Shown: positions 34,152-41,669 of the stretch, one piece after another
Numbering within the stretch: the first letter of the stretch is position 1
Layout of the letters: every line of letters begins with the position of its first letter
NCBI RefSeq assembly: GCF_030733385.1
Contig: NZ_JASHJC010000008.1
Coordinates: forward strand, 124,001-188,000
Source: Roseovarius sp. MMSF_3359
GTDB lineage: Bacteria > Pseudomonadota > Alphaproteobacteria > Rhodobacterales > Rhodobacteraceae
Length of the DNA stretch: 64,000 nucleotides
Direction: 5' to 3'
Made by a program: the position numbers and the translations under genes
Notes under the pieces: model-generated
Seen by the model: the letters and a program-made list of their open reading frames with translations, nothing else
Told to the model about the DNA's origin: nothing
Database searches by the model: none

Positions 34152-35339
34152 TTAAGGCGTTTTTCGTAGGAAATCGCCCGCGAACCGCCTCAGGTTCACC
34201 GGCGGTTTTGCAGGGTCAAACAAGGCGCGATCGAGGGTGTTCAAGACCTCTAACCGGGCGTCCAGCGGTCCATCACGCCGCAAGATCAGGCGCGCCAGGC
34301 GCCGCACGGCCACCGGGTTGTTCGCCCGCGCCTGCCAGCGCAACCGCCACGCGAGCGGATCGAGCAGAGAATTGTTGCGCAGAGCATCCCGACCTGTGAA
34401 CCGCCACCCGGACAACGCCATGAAGAGCCCGGTCCCAAAGGTCAAAAGCGCGGCAAGCGCCACAGGCCAGCCGGGCAGACGTGCCGGGGCCGCGGCATCG
34501 GGTTGCGCCGGGGCGGCCTCCGGCAGGACATCACCGTAAGCAATGCGCTGCGCCGAAATCGTCACCTCCCGCGCGACACGTTCGCGGGTATCGAAATAGG
34601 AGAAGCTCAGCGGCTCCACGATGGTCGAGATGTCATTGGACGGCCGGATGGTCCAGCGCCAGAACGCATAGGTCACGGGACCTTCGGGCGTCAGCTCGAC
34701 CAGGCGTTTTTCGGGATGCGGAAAGATCATCGCCGAGGGCGAATTGAGCTTGGGCATCGGCGGGATCATCTCCGGCGTCACGCCAAGCGCCTCAAGGCGC
34801 ACAACCCGCAACACCCCCTCGCCCGATGCCAGTTGATCGGGCGCGTTCGACCATTGATCCGAAACCTTGAGGCTGCGCACGGGAAACCACCAGCCATCGG
34901 TTTCCGGTGCCGGCTTGACCTCGATACTGACGGGCTCGGACGTGATCCGGTGTTCGAACCAGTCATCAACCTCATCGGTCAAGGTGAGTTTGTGGACGAA
35001 CGGCCCGATGGTCAGGGTCCCGGGGCGATCGGGGTAAATGGCCATCCTGCGGTTGAGGACCTTGACCTTCTTGCCATCCAGCAACTCTTCGGACCAGGCA
35101 TCCGGGCCAAGTTGCGACCAGCTGAACCCCTCCAGGTCAGGCTGCACCAGCGTCTCGCGCGTGATGTGGCGCCGGTATACCCCGCGGATGTTGAGCAGGA
35201 TCATCTCGCGCACGAAAGGCGGCGCGTCGGTTCTTTCGACCGAAACGCTCAGGCTCAACTCATGGGGCAGAACCGTGCGGGACTGCGCCATGAGGCCCGG
35301 AGACCAAAGCAGAAGACAGAGGCAAAGGATCACCCTCAT
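34152..35339 (-). CDS. BatD-like membrane-anchored protein
   Basis: The 395-residue protein has a signal peptide (ILCLCLLLWSPGLMAQ), long beta-rich periplasmic domains (RGVYRRHITRETLVQ, YPDRPGTLTIGPF), a membrane helix at about 292-312 (VALAALLTFGTGLFMAL) and a cytoplasmic helical tail of 80 residues. It is the last gene of the MoxR operon and overlaps the TPR gene by 4 bases. BatD-type proteins pair with BatA/BatB von Willebrand proteins. In mxa operons such groups are needed for calcium insertion into methanol dehydrogenase. Confidence 0.8.
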   Translation of the reverse strand: MRVILCLCLLLWSPGLMAQSRTVLPHELSLSVSVERTDAPPFVREMILLNIRGVYRRHITRETLVQPDLEGFSWSQLGPDAWSEELLDGKKVKVLNRRMAIYPDRPGTLTIGPFVHKLTLTDEVDDWFEHRITSEPVSIEVKPAPETDGWWFPVRSLKVSDQWSNAPDQLASGEGVLRVVRLEALGVTPEMIPPMPKLNSPSAMIFPHPEKRLVELTPEGPVTYAFWRWTIRPSNDISTIVEPLSFSYFDTRERVAREVTISAQRIAYGDVLPEAAPAQPDAAAPARLPGWPVALAALLTFGTGLFMALSGWRFTGRDALRNNSLLDPLAWRLRWQARANNPVAVRRLARLILRRDGPLDARLEVLNTLDRALFDPAKPPVNLRRFAGDFLRKTP

Positions 35340-36010
35340 TCCGGATCCTCCGGAGCGGCAGGCGACAGCCCGGCCTTGACCCGCCGCTTGTATTCCTGCG
35401 CGATGCGGGCGGCGAGGTATTCACCGGGAACGTCGCTCAATTGCCTGAGCCAGCGTTCATCGGCGACCATGAACTTGTCATCAAAGATGCGCCGCACCCC
35501 GAGGCGGCCGCGGCTATCGAGTTCGGCCAGCCCCAGCATCGTGTTGGCGTTCGTCACCTCGCTTCCCGATCCGGCGGCGCGGGCGTCACCGCGGGCGATG
35601 AAACTGTCAGCCTCCGGACCGGTCTTGCGCTCGGGGAAAAGTCCGAGGGAAGCCGGGTCTATGCCAAGCCCCGCGTAAAACGCCGCGACCACGTCGAAAT
35701 TCGCCTGCGCATGAGGATGACCCTGCGCGATGGCCAGGTCATATGCCTCAAGCGCGGCGGCATGGCGCCCGGCATGGGCCAGGGCGTTGCCCGCGTTGAA
35801 CGGATCGCGCGCCGCGGTGAAGGCCGCAGCCGCCGCATCGAAATCGCCCGCGCGATAGAGCGCGACCCCGCGCCATCCGGGGGCGTCGAACAAAGGCTCC
35901 GCCACGCGCGGCAGGCCAAGCGCCAGGGCCACCCGGCCCAATGGCGCCGTTCCCCCAAGCACCAACGCGATGCCCAGGGCCAATATGGAGAAAAGCAGAA
36001 GACGTCTCAT
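35336..36010 (-). CDS. TPR-like membrane protein (MxaK/BatC-like)
   Basis: The 224-residue protein has an N-terminal anchor or signal (LLLFSILALGIALVLGG) and TPR-like helical pairs (ALYRAGDFDAAAAAFTA, NALAHAGRHAAALEAYDLA). The C-terminal half is less regular and ends KRRVKAGLSPAAPEDPE. MxaK proteins in the mxaRSACKLD operons are of this kind and size. It overlaps both neighbours by 4 bases. A scaffold role in the MoxR complex is inferred. Confidence 0.78.
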   Translation of the reverse strand: MRRLLLFSILALGIALVLGGTAPLGRVALALGLPRVAEPLFDAPGWRGVALYRAGDFDAAAAAFTAARDPFNAGNALAHAGRHAAALEAYDLAIAQGHPHAQANFDVVAAFYAGLGIDPASLGLFPERKTGPEADSFIARGDARAAGSGSEVTNANTMLGLAELDSRGRLGVRRIFDDKFMVADERWLRQLSDVPGEYLAARIAQEYKRRVKAGLSPAAPEDPE

Positions 36011-36906
36011 GCCGCCTCCCGCCGGAACATCATCAGGATCGGGATCAACGAGAACAGCAATAGGTACCGCCCGAGGTCGTGCCAGAACAGGAGCGGATAT
36101 ACCTCCCGTTCAAGCCGCGTGCGCGCGTCTTCCGAGAGCCATCGCCCCAGGTCGTCGGTCTGATCGAGGGTGAAGACCTTGCCGCCACCGATGGACGCAT
36201 GGGTGGCAAACGCCGCCTCCGGCGCGTGCAGCGAAATCAGCGATAGGCGCGCGCCCTGTTCCGCGATCCGCTCCGCCGCCCTTGCCGTTTCGGGATTAAG
36301 ACCCGCGCCATCGGTGAAGAGGACCACATCGCCGGCAATCACGTCGGCCTTGGCCAGCAGGTCCGCAGCAAGCGTCAGCGCGCGCAGGGGGCGTGATCCG
36401 GCGTCGGGGACGATTTTGGCGTCGATGAGCGAGAAGGTCTGCCCCAATTGCAGGTGATCGCGGGTCATGTCGGTCGCGACATAGGCGTCGCCGCCATAGA
36501 CGATCAGCCCCCCCGGACGGGTCCCGAGGGCCGCAAGCCCGAACCGTCCCATGGTCAGCATGGCAGGCCAGCGGTCATCGCCCGTGACGCTCGACGACGT
36601 ATCGACCAGAAAGAGCACCCCGTCGAGGTTGCGGAAGGACAGGGCATCGCGCCGCTCGATCGCGGGCCCGGAGAGGGCGAGCACGCTGATCGTCACCGCC
36701 GCCAGCGTCCCGATCAGGGCCATCCGCCCGGTATGGGGATCGACCCGGCCAAGGGCCGCCATTGCCTCGATCAACCCAGGATCCGCCGCCTTGTGCCAAT
36801 CCCCAAGCCCACCGCGGCGGTGCATGAGCCACCAGCCCAAAAGCCCGATCACCGGCAGGGCCAGAAACCACGCGGGGCGCAGCAGGGTGACCTCGACCCC
36901 GCTCAT
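36007..36906 (-). CDS. von Willebrand factor A membrane protein (MxaL/BatB-like)
   Basis: The 299-residue protein has membrane segments at about 10-27 and 62-80, then a VWA domain with the metal-ion site DTSSSV (Asp-x-Ser-x-Ser) and FTDGAG, and a final helix (LGRYLLLFSLIPILMMF). The ATG at 36906 overlaps the previous VWA gene's stop. It probably works as a pair with the upstream VWA protein and MoxR. It resembles MxaL, needed for metal insertion in methanol dehydrogenase. Confidence 0.82.
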   Translation of the reverse strand: MSGVEVTLLRPAWFLALPVIGLLGWWLMHRRGGLGDWHKAADPGLIEAMAALGRVDPHTGRMALIGTLAAVTISVLALSGPAIERRDALSFRNLDGVLFLVDTSSSVTGDDRWPAMLTMGRFGLAALGTRPGGLIVYGGDAYVATDMTRDHLQLGQTFSLIDAKIVPDAGSRPLRALTLAADLLAKADVIAGDVVLFTDGAGLNPETARAAERIAEQGARLSLISLHAPEAAFATHASIGGGKVFTLDQTDDLGRWLSEDARTRLEREVYPLLFWHDLGRYLLLFSLIPILMMFRREAA

Positions 36907-37865
36907 GCGCCCTCCCGCCAGGCCAGACCCAGGCAGAGCAGCGCCGCCACCGCCGCTGGCCAAGGCCAGTAGTCGCGATAGACCTCGGCCGAGAGGCCAT
37001 CGCTATCGGTCGCCTCCAACCGGTCAAGCGCCTCGGTCACGGCGATCAGGTCATCGGTTGTCTTGACGCGAAAGCTCTCACCGCCCGAAATCTCGGAGAT
37101 CGCCCGCAGGGTGGCGGCATCTACCACGCCGCGTTCACCCTCTTCGGCGGTGGCGCGGTCCTTGGGGCCAAGGGCAATTGTGTGCACGCGGACACCCATC
37201 CGGGCGGCCAGTTCGGCCACGCCGCGCGGGTTGGTGGCACCGGCATTGTTCACCCCGTCCGACAGCAGGATCACCACCCGCGTTTCGGCATCGCTGTCCG
37301 CCATGCGTTTGAGCGCAAGGCCCAGCCCGTCCGAGATGTTGGTGGCACGCCCCGACACGCCGATGGCGGCCTCTTCGATCCGGCGAGCAACGGCATCGGT
37401 ATCGAATGTGAAGGGGGCGGCGTAATAGGCCTCGGACCCGAAGACGATCAGCGCCAGCCGATCGCCGCCCCGGCGGCGCGCAAAATCGGCGCCGACGGTC
37501 GTGACCGCCTCAAGCCGGGTGACCTGCTGCCCGTCGAGCGCGAAGTCATCGCGCACCATCGATCCGGAGAGATCGAGCACGATCGCCAGATCGCGGCCGG
37601 ACACCTTGAGAGCCGGAACAGGCGCGAGATCCCGCGGTCCCGACAGCGCCAGCAGCATCAGGCCCCAGACGACCCAGATCATGATCCGCCGTTGTTGCAA
37701 TGGCCCTGCCCCGGCGGCGCCGCGTCCGGCGGCCAGGAGCGCCTCCCCGATGCCGTCGGGCACACGCAGCGCGCTTCCGGCAAGCGCCGCCGGACCCAAC
37801 AGGCGCCGCGCCAGCAAAGGCAGCGGCAGCAACAGCAGGAACAGGGGATCGGCCAGCTCAAGCAA
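36903..37865 (-). CDS. von Willebrand factor A membrane protein (MxaC/BatA-like)
   Basis: The 320-residue protein starts (M)LELADPLFLLLLPLPLLARRLLGP, typical for MxaC/BatA. A second helix (RIMIWVVWGLMLLALSG) precedes a VWA domain with a complete metal site, DLSGSM and LLSDGVNNAG. A C-terminal helix (YWPWPAAVAALLCLGLAW) closes it. The start is a TTG at 37865, which overlaps the previous gene by 8 bases; no ATG or GTG gives this N-terminus. A longer frame to 38099 runs inside the neighbour and is not coding. Confidence 0.83.
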   Translation of the reverse strand: MLELADPLFLLLLPLPLLARRLLGPAALAGSALRVPDGIGEALLAAGRGAAGAGPLQQRRIMIWVVWGLMLLALSGPRDLAPVPALKVSGRDLAIVLDLSGSMVRDDFALDGQQVTRLEAVTTVGADFARRRGGDRLALIVFGSEAYYAAPFTFDTDAVARRIEEAAIGVSGRATNISDGLGLALKRMADSDAETRVVILLSDGVNNAGATNPRGVAELAARMGVRVHTIALGPKDRATAEEGERGVVDAATLRAISEISGGESFRVKTTDDLIAVTEALDRLEATDSDGLSAEVYRDYWPWPAAVAALLCLGLAWREGA

Positions 37866-38229
37866 GGCGGGCGACCTCGGCGGTGAGTTGGTGCAGCTCG
37901 GGGCCGCCATCGGGGCGATAAAGCGAAGGCGCCAGCGCCGCATAACGCTCTGGTGCCGTGTCACGAAGCAGATGCAACAGCGCCACGCGGCGCTCAGAGG
38001 CAGGCAGAAGGGCGATCTCTGCCAGGCGTTCCTGCATCGTCGGAACACGCGCCGCCCGTCGTCTTTCCGCCATAAGCCGCAGGAGTGCCGCGACACCAAC
38101 GGCCATCAAACCAGCCAACCCCAAGGCGGCGGCGGCGTCCGCCCATGGGCCGCCGGCAGCCTCCGCAGGAAGCGAGATGTCGACCAGGGACGCCCGCATC
38201 GCGGCCTCGCTCAACGCACCTTCGCTCAT
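37858..38229 (-). CDS. DUF4381-like membrane protein (MxaA position)
   Basis: This 123-residue protein has one membrane helix at about 32-52 (AAAALGLAGLMAVGVAALL) and a cytoplasmic helical tail with MQERLAEIALLPASERRVALLHLLRD and PELHQLTAEVARLA. It fits DUF4381 proteins of MoxR/VWA operons. It occupies the place of MxaA in mxaRSACKLD, though MxaA itself is usually much longer. It overlaps the DUF58 gene by 4 bases and the VWA gene by 8. Confidence 0.76.
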   Translation of the reverse strand: MSEGALSEAAMRASLVDISLPAEAAGGPWADAAAALGLAGLMAVGVAALLRLMAERRRAARVPTMQERLAEIALLPASERRVALLHLLRDTAPERYAALAPSLYRPDGGPELHQLTAEVARLA

Positions 38230-39131
38230 GCCACCTGCCCCCCGGGCCGCGGTCGGACAAGACGTTTCGCGGTCGTCTCGATACTGTCCCCGGCATCAAG
38301 GACCAGCGCGGGGCGCCCGGCAACCGTCTGAACGTCCGGGGGATCAACCTCCGCAGGGCCGCCCAGATGAACCCGCACCCGGCGCCCATCCCGCAAGCGC
38401 ATCGGATAGCGCCCCCTGGGCAGGGCGCTGGCCGCGACATCGGTTATCATAAGCAATTGCGGGTGGCGTCGCCGCGCCAGCGCGTCGAGCCGGTCGGCCA
38501 GCCCCTGCCCCATCGCGTCGAAACCCGATGCGATGATCAATTCGGACCCGGGCGGCACGAGGCGGCTTGCGCGGGTCAATCCTTGCTCCAACGGCGCCTC
38601 GTGGTCTTGATCCGTGGCCAGCGCGTCAAGCCCGGCCTGGTGGGCCTGCACAAGGCCCCCAATGACATCCAGCATCCCCCGCGCGCGGCCTCGCACCGGT
38701 ACGATCACCGGCTCCGTCGGCGTCAGGGCCAGAAGCCCCACGCGCGCCCCTGCCTCGACAACATTCCATCCGATCATCGCTAGGGCTTCGGCGGCGGCAA
38801 CCGAGCGAAAGGCCCGGCGCACGCCCCAGAACATCGAGGGCCGAAAATCCGCGATCAGAAGGCAAATCCGGTCGCGCTCCTGCTGGAACTGACGCACATG
38901 CAGCCGCCCTGTTCGGGCGGTCGTGCCACGGTCGAGATGCCGGATATCATCGCCTGCCACATATTCCCGCATATCGGCCACTTCGAGCCCGTGACCCTTG
39001 CGGCGGGTGGCGAAACCACCGGGCAATGCGGCCAGCACCGGCGATGTTGCCGCCGCCATGATGACACGGCGCAGGGCAATCAGATCCTCGGCCCTGAGCA
39101 TCACGCCGGGGATCTGGAGCGCGGCGGTCAC
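38226..39131 (-). CDS. DUF58 protein (MxaS-like)
   Basis: The 301-residue cytoplasmic protein has the DUF58 core MREYVAGDDIRHLDRGTTARTGRLHVRQF followed by LLIADFRPSMFWG, a degenerate VWA-type site. MxaS proteins of this type accompany MoxR in methanol dehydrogenase maturation. It overlaps MoxR upstream and the DUF4381 gene downstream by 4 bases each. No membrane helix is evident. Confidence 0.87.
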   Translation of the reverse strand: MTAALQIPGVMLRAEDLIALRRVIMAAATSPVLAALPGGFATRRKGHGLEVADMREYVAGDDIRHLDRGTTARTGRLHVRQFQQERDRICLLIADFRPSMFWGVRRAFRSVAAAEALAMIGWNVVEAGARVGLLALTPTEPVIVPVRGRARGMLDVIGGLVQAHQAGLDALATDQDHEAPLEQGLTRASRLVPPGSELIIASGFDAMGQGLADRLDALARRRHPQLLMITDVAASALPRGRYPMRLRDGRRVRVHLGGPAEVDPPDVQTVAGRPALVLDAGDSIETTAKRLVRPRPGGQVA

Positions 39132-40084
39132 AGCGCCTCGACCTCGGTCAGAATATCCGCCACCACATCGCGGGCGCGGCGCCCCTCGGCCACGGCGCGC
39201 CAGGAGAGCACCATCCGGTGCGCCAGCGCGTCCGGCGCCAGCGTTGCCACGTCTTCGGGCAGGGCAAAGTCGCGCCCCTTCAAATAGGCCCGCGCCTTGG
39301 CTGCCGCCGCCAGTGCAAGCGATCCGCGGGGGGACACCGCATGTTCGATATCCGTCGCCTGCGCGCCCTCCCGTGTGGCCAGAACCAACCGCACGATATA
39401 GTCGCGCAACTCCGGCGCCAGGTGGACCGACCGGACCGCCGCCCGGGCTTCGGCAAGCGCATCGAGGCTCATCGGCTCGGCCTGCGGCGCTCCGTCTTGG
39501 CTCTCGGCCTCGACCAGGTCAAGGATCTGCCGTTCCGTCTCGCGATCCGGCAGGTGCAACACCACATGCAGCAGGAAGCGGTCAAGTTGCGCCTCGGGCA
39601 ACGGGAATGTGCCGTCATGTTCGATTGGGTTTTGCGTCGCGACCACGAGGAACGGATCGGGCAGCTTGTGGGTGTCGTTCCCGGCAGTGACCTGATGCTC
39701 GGCCATTGCCTCAAGCAGGGCGGATTGGACCTTGGGCGGGGCGCGGTTGATCTCATCGACCAGCACGAGGTTGTTGAAAACCGGACCCGGCACAAATTCG
39801 AACGTGCCGTCCTTGGGATGATAGACGGGCGTGCCGGTCAGGTCCGAGGGCAGCAGATCAGGCGTGCATTGAATGCGGGCGAAACTGCCCTCGACCGCGT
39901 CGGCCAGCCATTTGACCGCCCGCGTCTTGGCCAGCCCCGGCGGCCCTTCGACCAGCATATGCCCTCCCGCCAGAAGCGCGATCAGCAGCCGCTCGATCAG
40001 TTCCTGATGCCCAACAAGTCCCTGCGTCAGATGCGAGGTCAGCGCACCCATGAGCGGCGGCGATACGTCCGGTCGTGCATCCAT
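39128..40084 (-). CDS. moxR: MoxR-family AAA+ ATPase
   Basis: The 318-residue ATPase has Walker A EGPPGLAKT near 46-54, Walker B NLVLVDEINRAPPK, sensor 1 VVATQNPIEHDGTFPLPEAQLDRF and the C-terminal lid. MoxR proteins act as chaperones that use VWA partners; in methylotrophs they help insert metal into methanol dehydrogenase. Here it leads a seven-gene operon in which every junction overlaps. Its closeness to xoxF and pqq suggests XoxF as the client, which is inferred. Confidence 0.93.
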   Translation of the reverse strand: MDARPDVSPPLMGALTSHLTQGLVGHQELIERLLIALLAGGHMLVEGPPGLAKTRAVKWLADAVEGSFARIQCTPDLLPSDLTGTPVYHPKDGTFEFVPGPVFNNLVLVDEINRAPPKVQSALLEAMAEHQVTAGNDTHKLPDPFLVVATQNPIEHDGTFPLPEAQLDRFLLHVVLHLPDRETERQILDLVEAESQDGAPQAEPMSLDALAEARAAVRSVHLAPELRDYIVRLVLATREGAQATDIEHAVSPRGSLALAAAAKARAYLKGRDFALPEDVATLAPDALAHRMVLSWRAVAEGRRARDVVADILTEVEAL

Positions 40085-40166
40085 GTTCTGTCACTCCTGC
40101 ACCGGCAGGCTAATCCATAAGGCAAGGTGCGCAAATACCCCCGAAGGTATCATTGGCATAGGGATT

Positions 40167-41081
40167 TCAGGTTGGCCGTTCGCAGGTGGGGTCGAGAATG
40201 GGCGCGAATTGCGGGTCGGCCATCGTCTGCTGCGCCAGGGCCAGCAGGTCATCGAATTCGGTGTCGATATAGTCGAGGAACACGGGCTCGACCGTCTGAT
40301 CCACCGGCGCACGGGCCACCGCGTGCATCATAAACACGTCAAAAGCGCAGAGGCCGCTTGGGTTCGAACCCAGCAGCGCGCGCATATAAGCCTGCGAGCC
40401 CCAGGGCAGCCGCTGCAGGTTCAGCGGTGTTTCCTGCAGCTTCGATAGGAACCGGGAGGAGCGGTCGAACTGGATGATGTCCATGCCGAATGTGAAGGAT
40501 TGGAAAAGCTCTTCGATCAGGATGGATTTGTAGAACCGCGCCTCCATCCGACCGGGGCGTTCAAACGCGGATTGCTTGACCATGATATGCGTCCCCTGCC
40601 CACGCCGCCCGAAAAAGGTCTGCGCCATGGCCGGAGAGGTCGCCGCATAGTCGCGGTTTTCCGGCAGGCCCAGCAGATAGGCCTGGTTCATCCAGCGCAG
40701 ATCGGCGGAGAGCGCCTGATTGGGTGGATAGCCGGAATAGAGCCGCAGGATGACAGTGCGCCCCGAGCCACAGCCCCGGGCATCGGGTCCCGCGTATCGC
40801 ATCGGCAGCGGCTTGCCGAAGCTGTGATGCGCCAGCGCGCGAAAGGCGTTGAGGATTTCGAGCGAGACCGGATGCGGCCGTTCGCCCACGATGCAAAGCG
40901 ACGCCCCGGCGAGGTCACGCCCGTTGATATGGACCGGGATCGACATGTCGCGGCCAACCATTGTTGTCCGCAGCTCGTAGATCCACCCGCGCTCTGCCAG
41001 TTCAAGATAGGCATTTTTGTCTGCCCGGGCGGCACCAACCGACCCCGCAACCATCACCAAAACCGCCAGAATTACGCGCAT
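40167..41081 (-). CDS. Secreted protein, possibly DUF2927-like
   Basis: The 304-residue product has a signal peptide ending GAARA. Cysteines lie in ASLCIVG, ARGCGSG, GLCAFD and PTCERPT and could form two disulfides. SILIEELFQSFTFGMDIIQFD recalls the EELxQ segment of DUF2927 proteins (possible metallopeptidase-like fold), but I am not certain. It lies 82 bases upstream of moxR on the same strand and may be the first gene of that operon. Confidence 0.7.
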   Translation of the reverse strand: MRVILAVLVMVAGSVGAARADKNAYLELAERGWIYELRTTMVGRDMSIPVHINGRDLAGASLCIVGERPHPVSLEILNAFRALAHHSFGKPLPMRYAGPDARGCGSGRTVILRLYSGYPPNQALSADLRWMNQAYLLGLPENRDYAATSPAMAQTFFGRRGQGTHIMVKQSAFERPGRMEARFYKSILIEELFQSFTFGMDIIQFDRSSRFLSKLQETPLNLQRLPWGSQAYMRALLGSNPSGLCAFDVFMMHAVARAPVDQTVEPVFLDYIDTEFDDLLALAQQTMADPQFAPILDPTCERPT

Positions 41082-41186
41082 GAACCACTCCTGTCAGGCA
41101 GAAGGTAGTTCGAAAAGGGCGCATCGTCCACGATCTTGGCCCGCCGGGCAATCCGGCCCCGCGGGGATCATCGCGCCGAAAGCTGG

Positions 41187-41219
41187 ACCACCGGCGCCCC
41201 GAAACGGAACGCCGGTGGT
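41187..41219 (-). terminator. Strong hairpin after the TRAP/Usp operon
   Basis: ACCACCGGCG (41187-41196) and CGCCGGTGGT (41210-41219) are perfect 10-bp complements with a 13-nt loop, 16 bases past the Usp stop codon. There is no T-run on the minus strand, so it is either a Rho-assisted end or a 3' stabiliser. Confidence 0.5.
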
Positions 41220-41234
41220 AACCCCCAGTACTCT

Positions 41235-41669
41235 TTACCGAACAACGAATACTGAACAGCTGGAATGGCGAACCACCCGCGAGGCGTTCGGGCCAAGCAG
41301 GTAATCCTTGAAATCCGGCTTATGGGCCCCGATCACAATGAGGCCCGTATCCGCCTTTTCGGCGGCGTTCAGAATTTCTTCGTAAGCGTTGCCCGTGGCG
41401 ACCACGTGGCGCACGCTTTGATTGGTTTCAGCCCCAAGGACCGTTTCGACGAGTTCGTTAAGGCGGCGCTTGGCCTCCTCCACCGCTTTTTCGTGGTGGT
41501 GCTCCTCGAAAAAGCTGCCGACGACACTCATGCCGAAATCCGGGACGACGGTGATGACATCAAGCTGCGCGTTGTCGAGGCTGGCCAATCGTTGTGCCAT
41601 CCTGAGGACGTCGTGATCGCGGTCCGAATTGCTGATGTCAACGGCACATAATACGGGACGCAAAGTCAT
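41235..41669 (-). CDS. Universal stress protein, TRAP-associated (TeaD-like)
   Basis: The 144-residue UspA-fold protein starts MTLRPVLCAVDISNSD and ends with the nucleotide-binding region VIGAHKPDFKDYLLGPNASRVVRHSSCSVFVV. Usp proteins encoded with TRAP transporters, such as TeaD of Halomonas, bind ATP and down-regulate the transporter. The start overlaps the permease stop by 4 bases, which favours the same relationship here. Confidence 0.9.
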   Translation of the reverse strand: MTLRPVLCAVDISNSDRDHDVLRMAQRLASLDNAQLDVITVVPDFGMSVVGSFFEEHHHEKAVEEAKRRLNELVETVLGAETNQSVRHVVATGNAYEEILNAAEKADTGLIVIGAHKPDFKDYLLGPNASRVVRHSSCSVFVVR

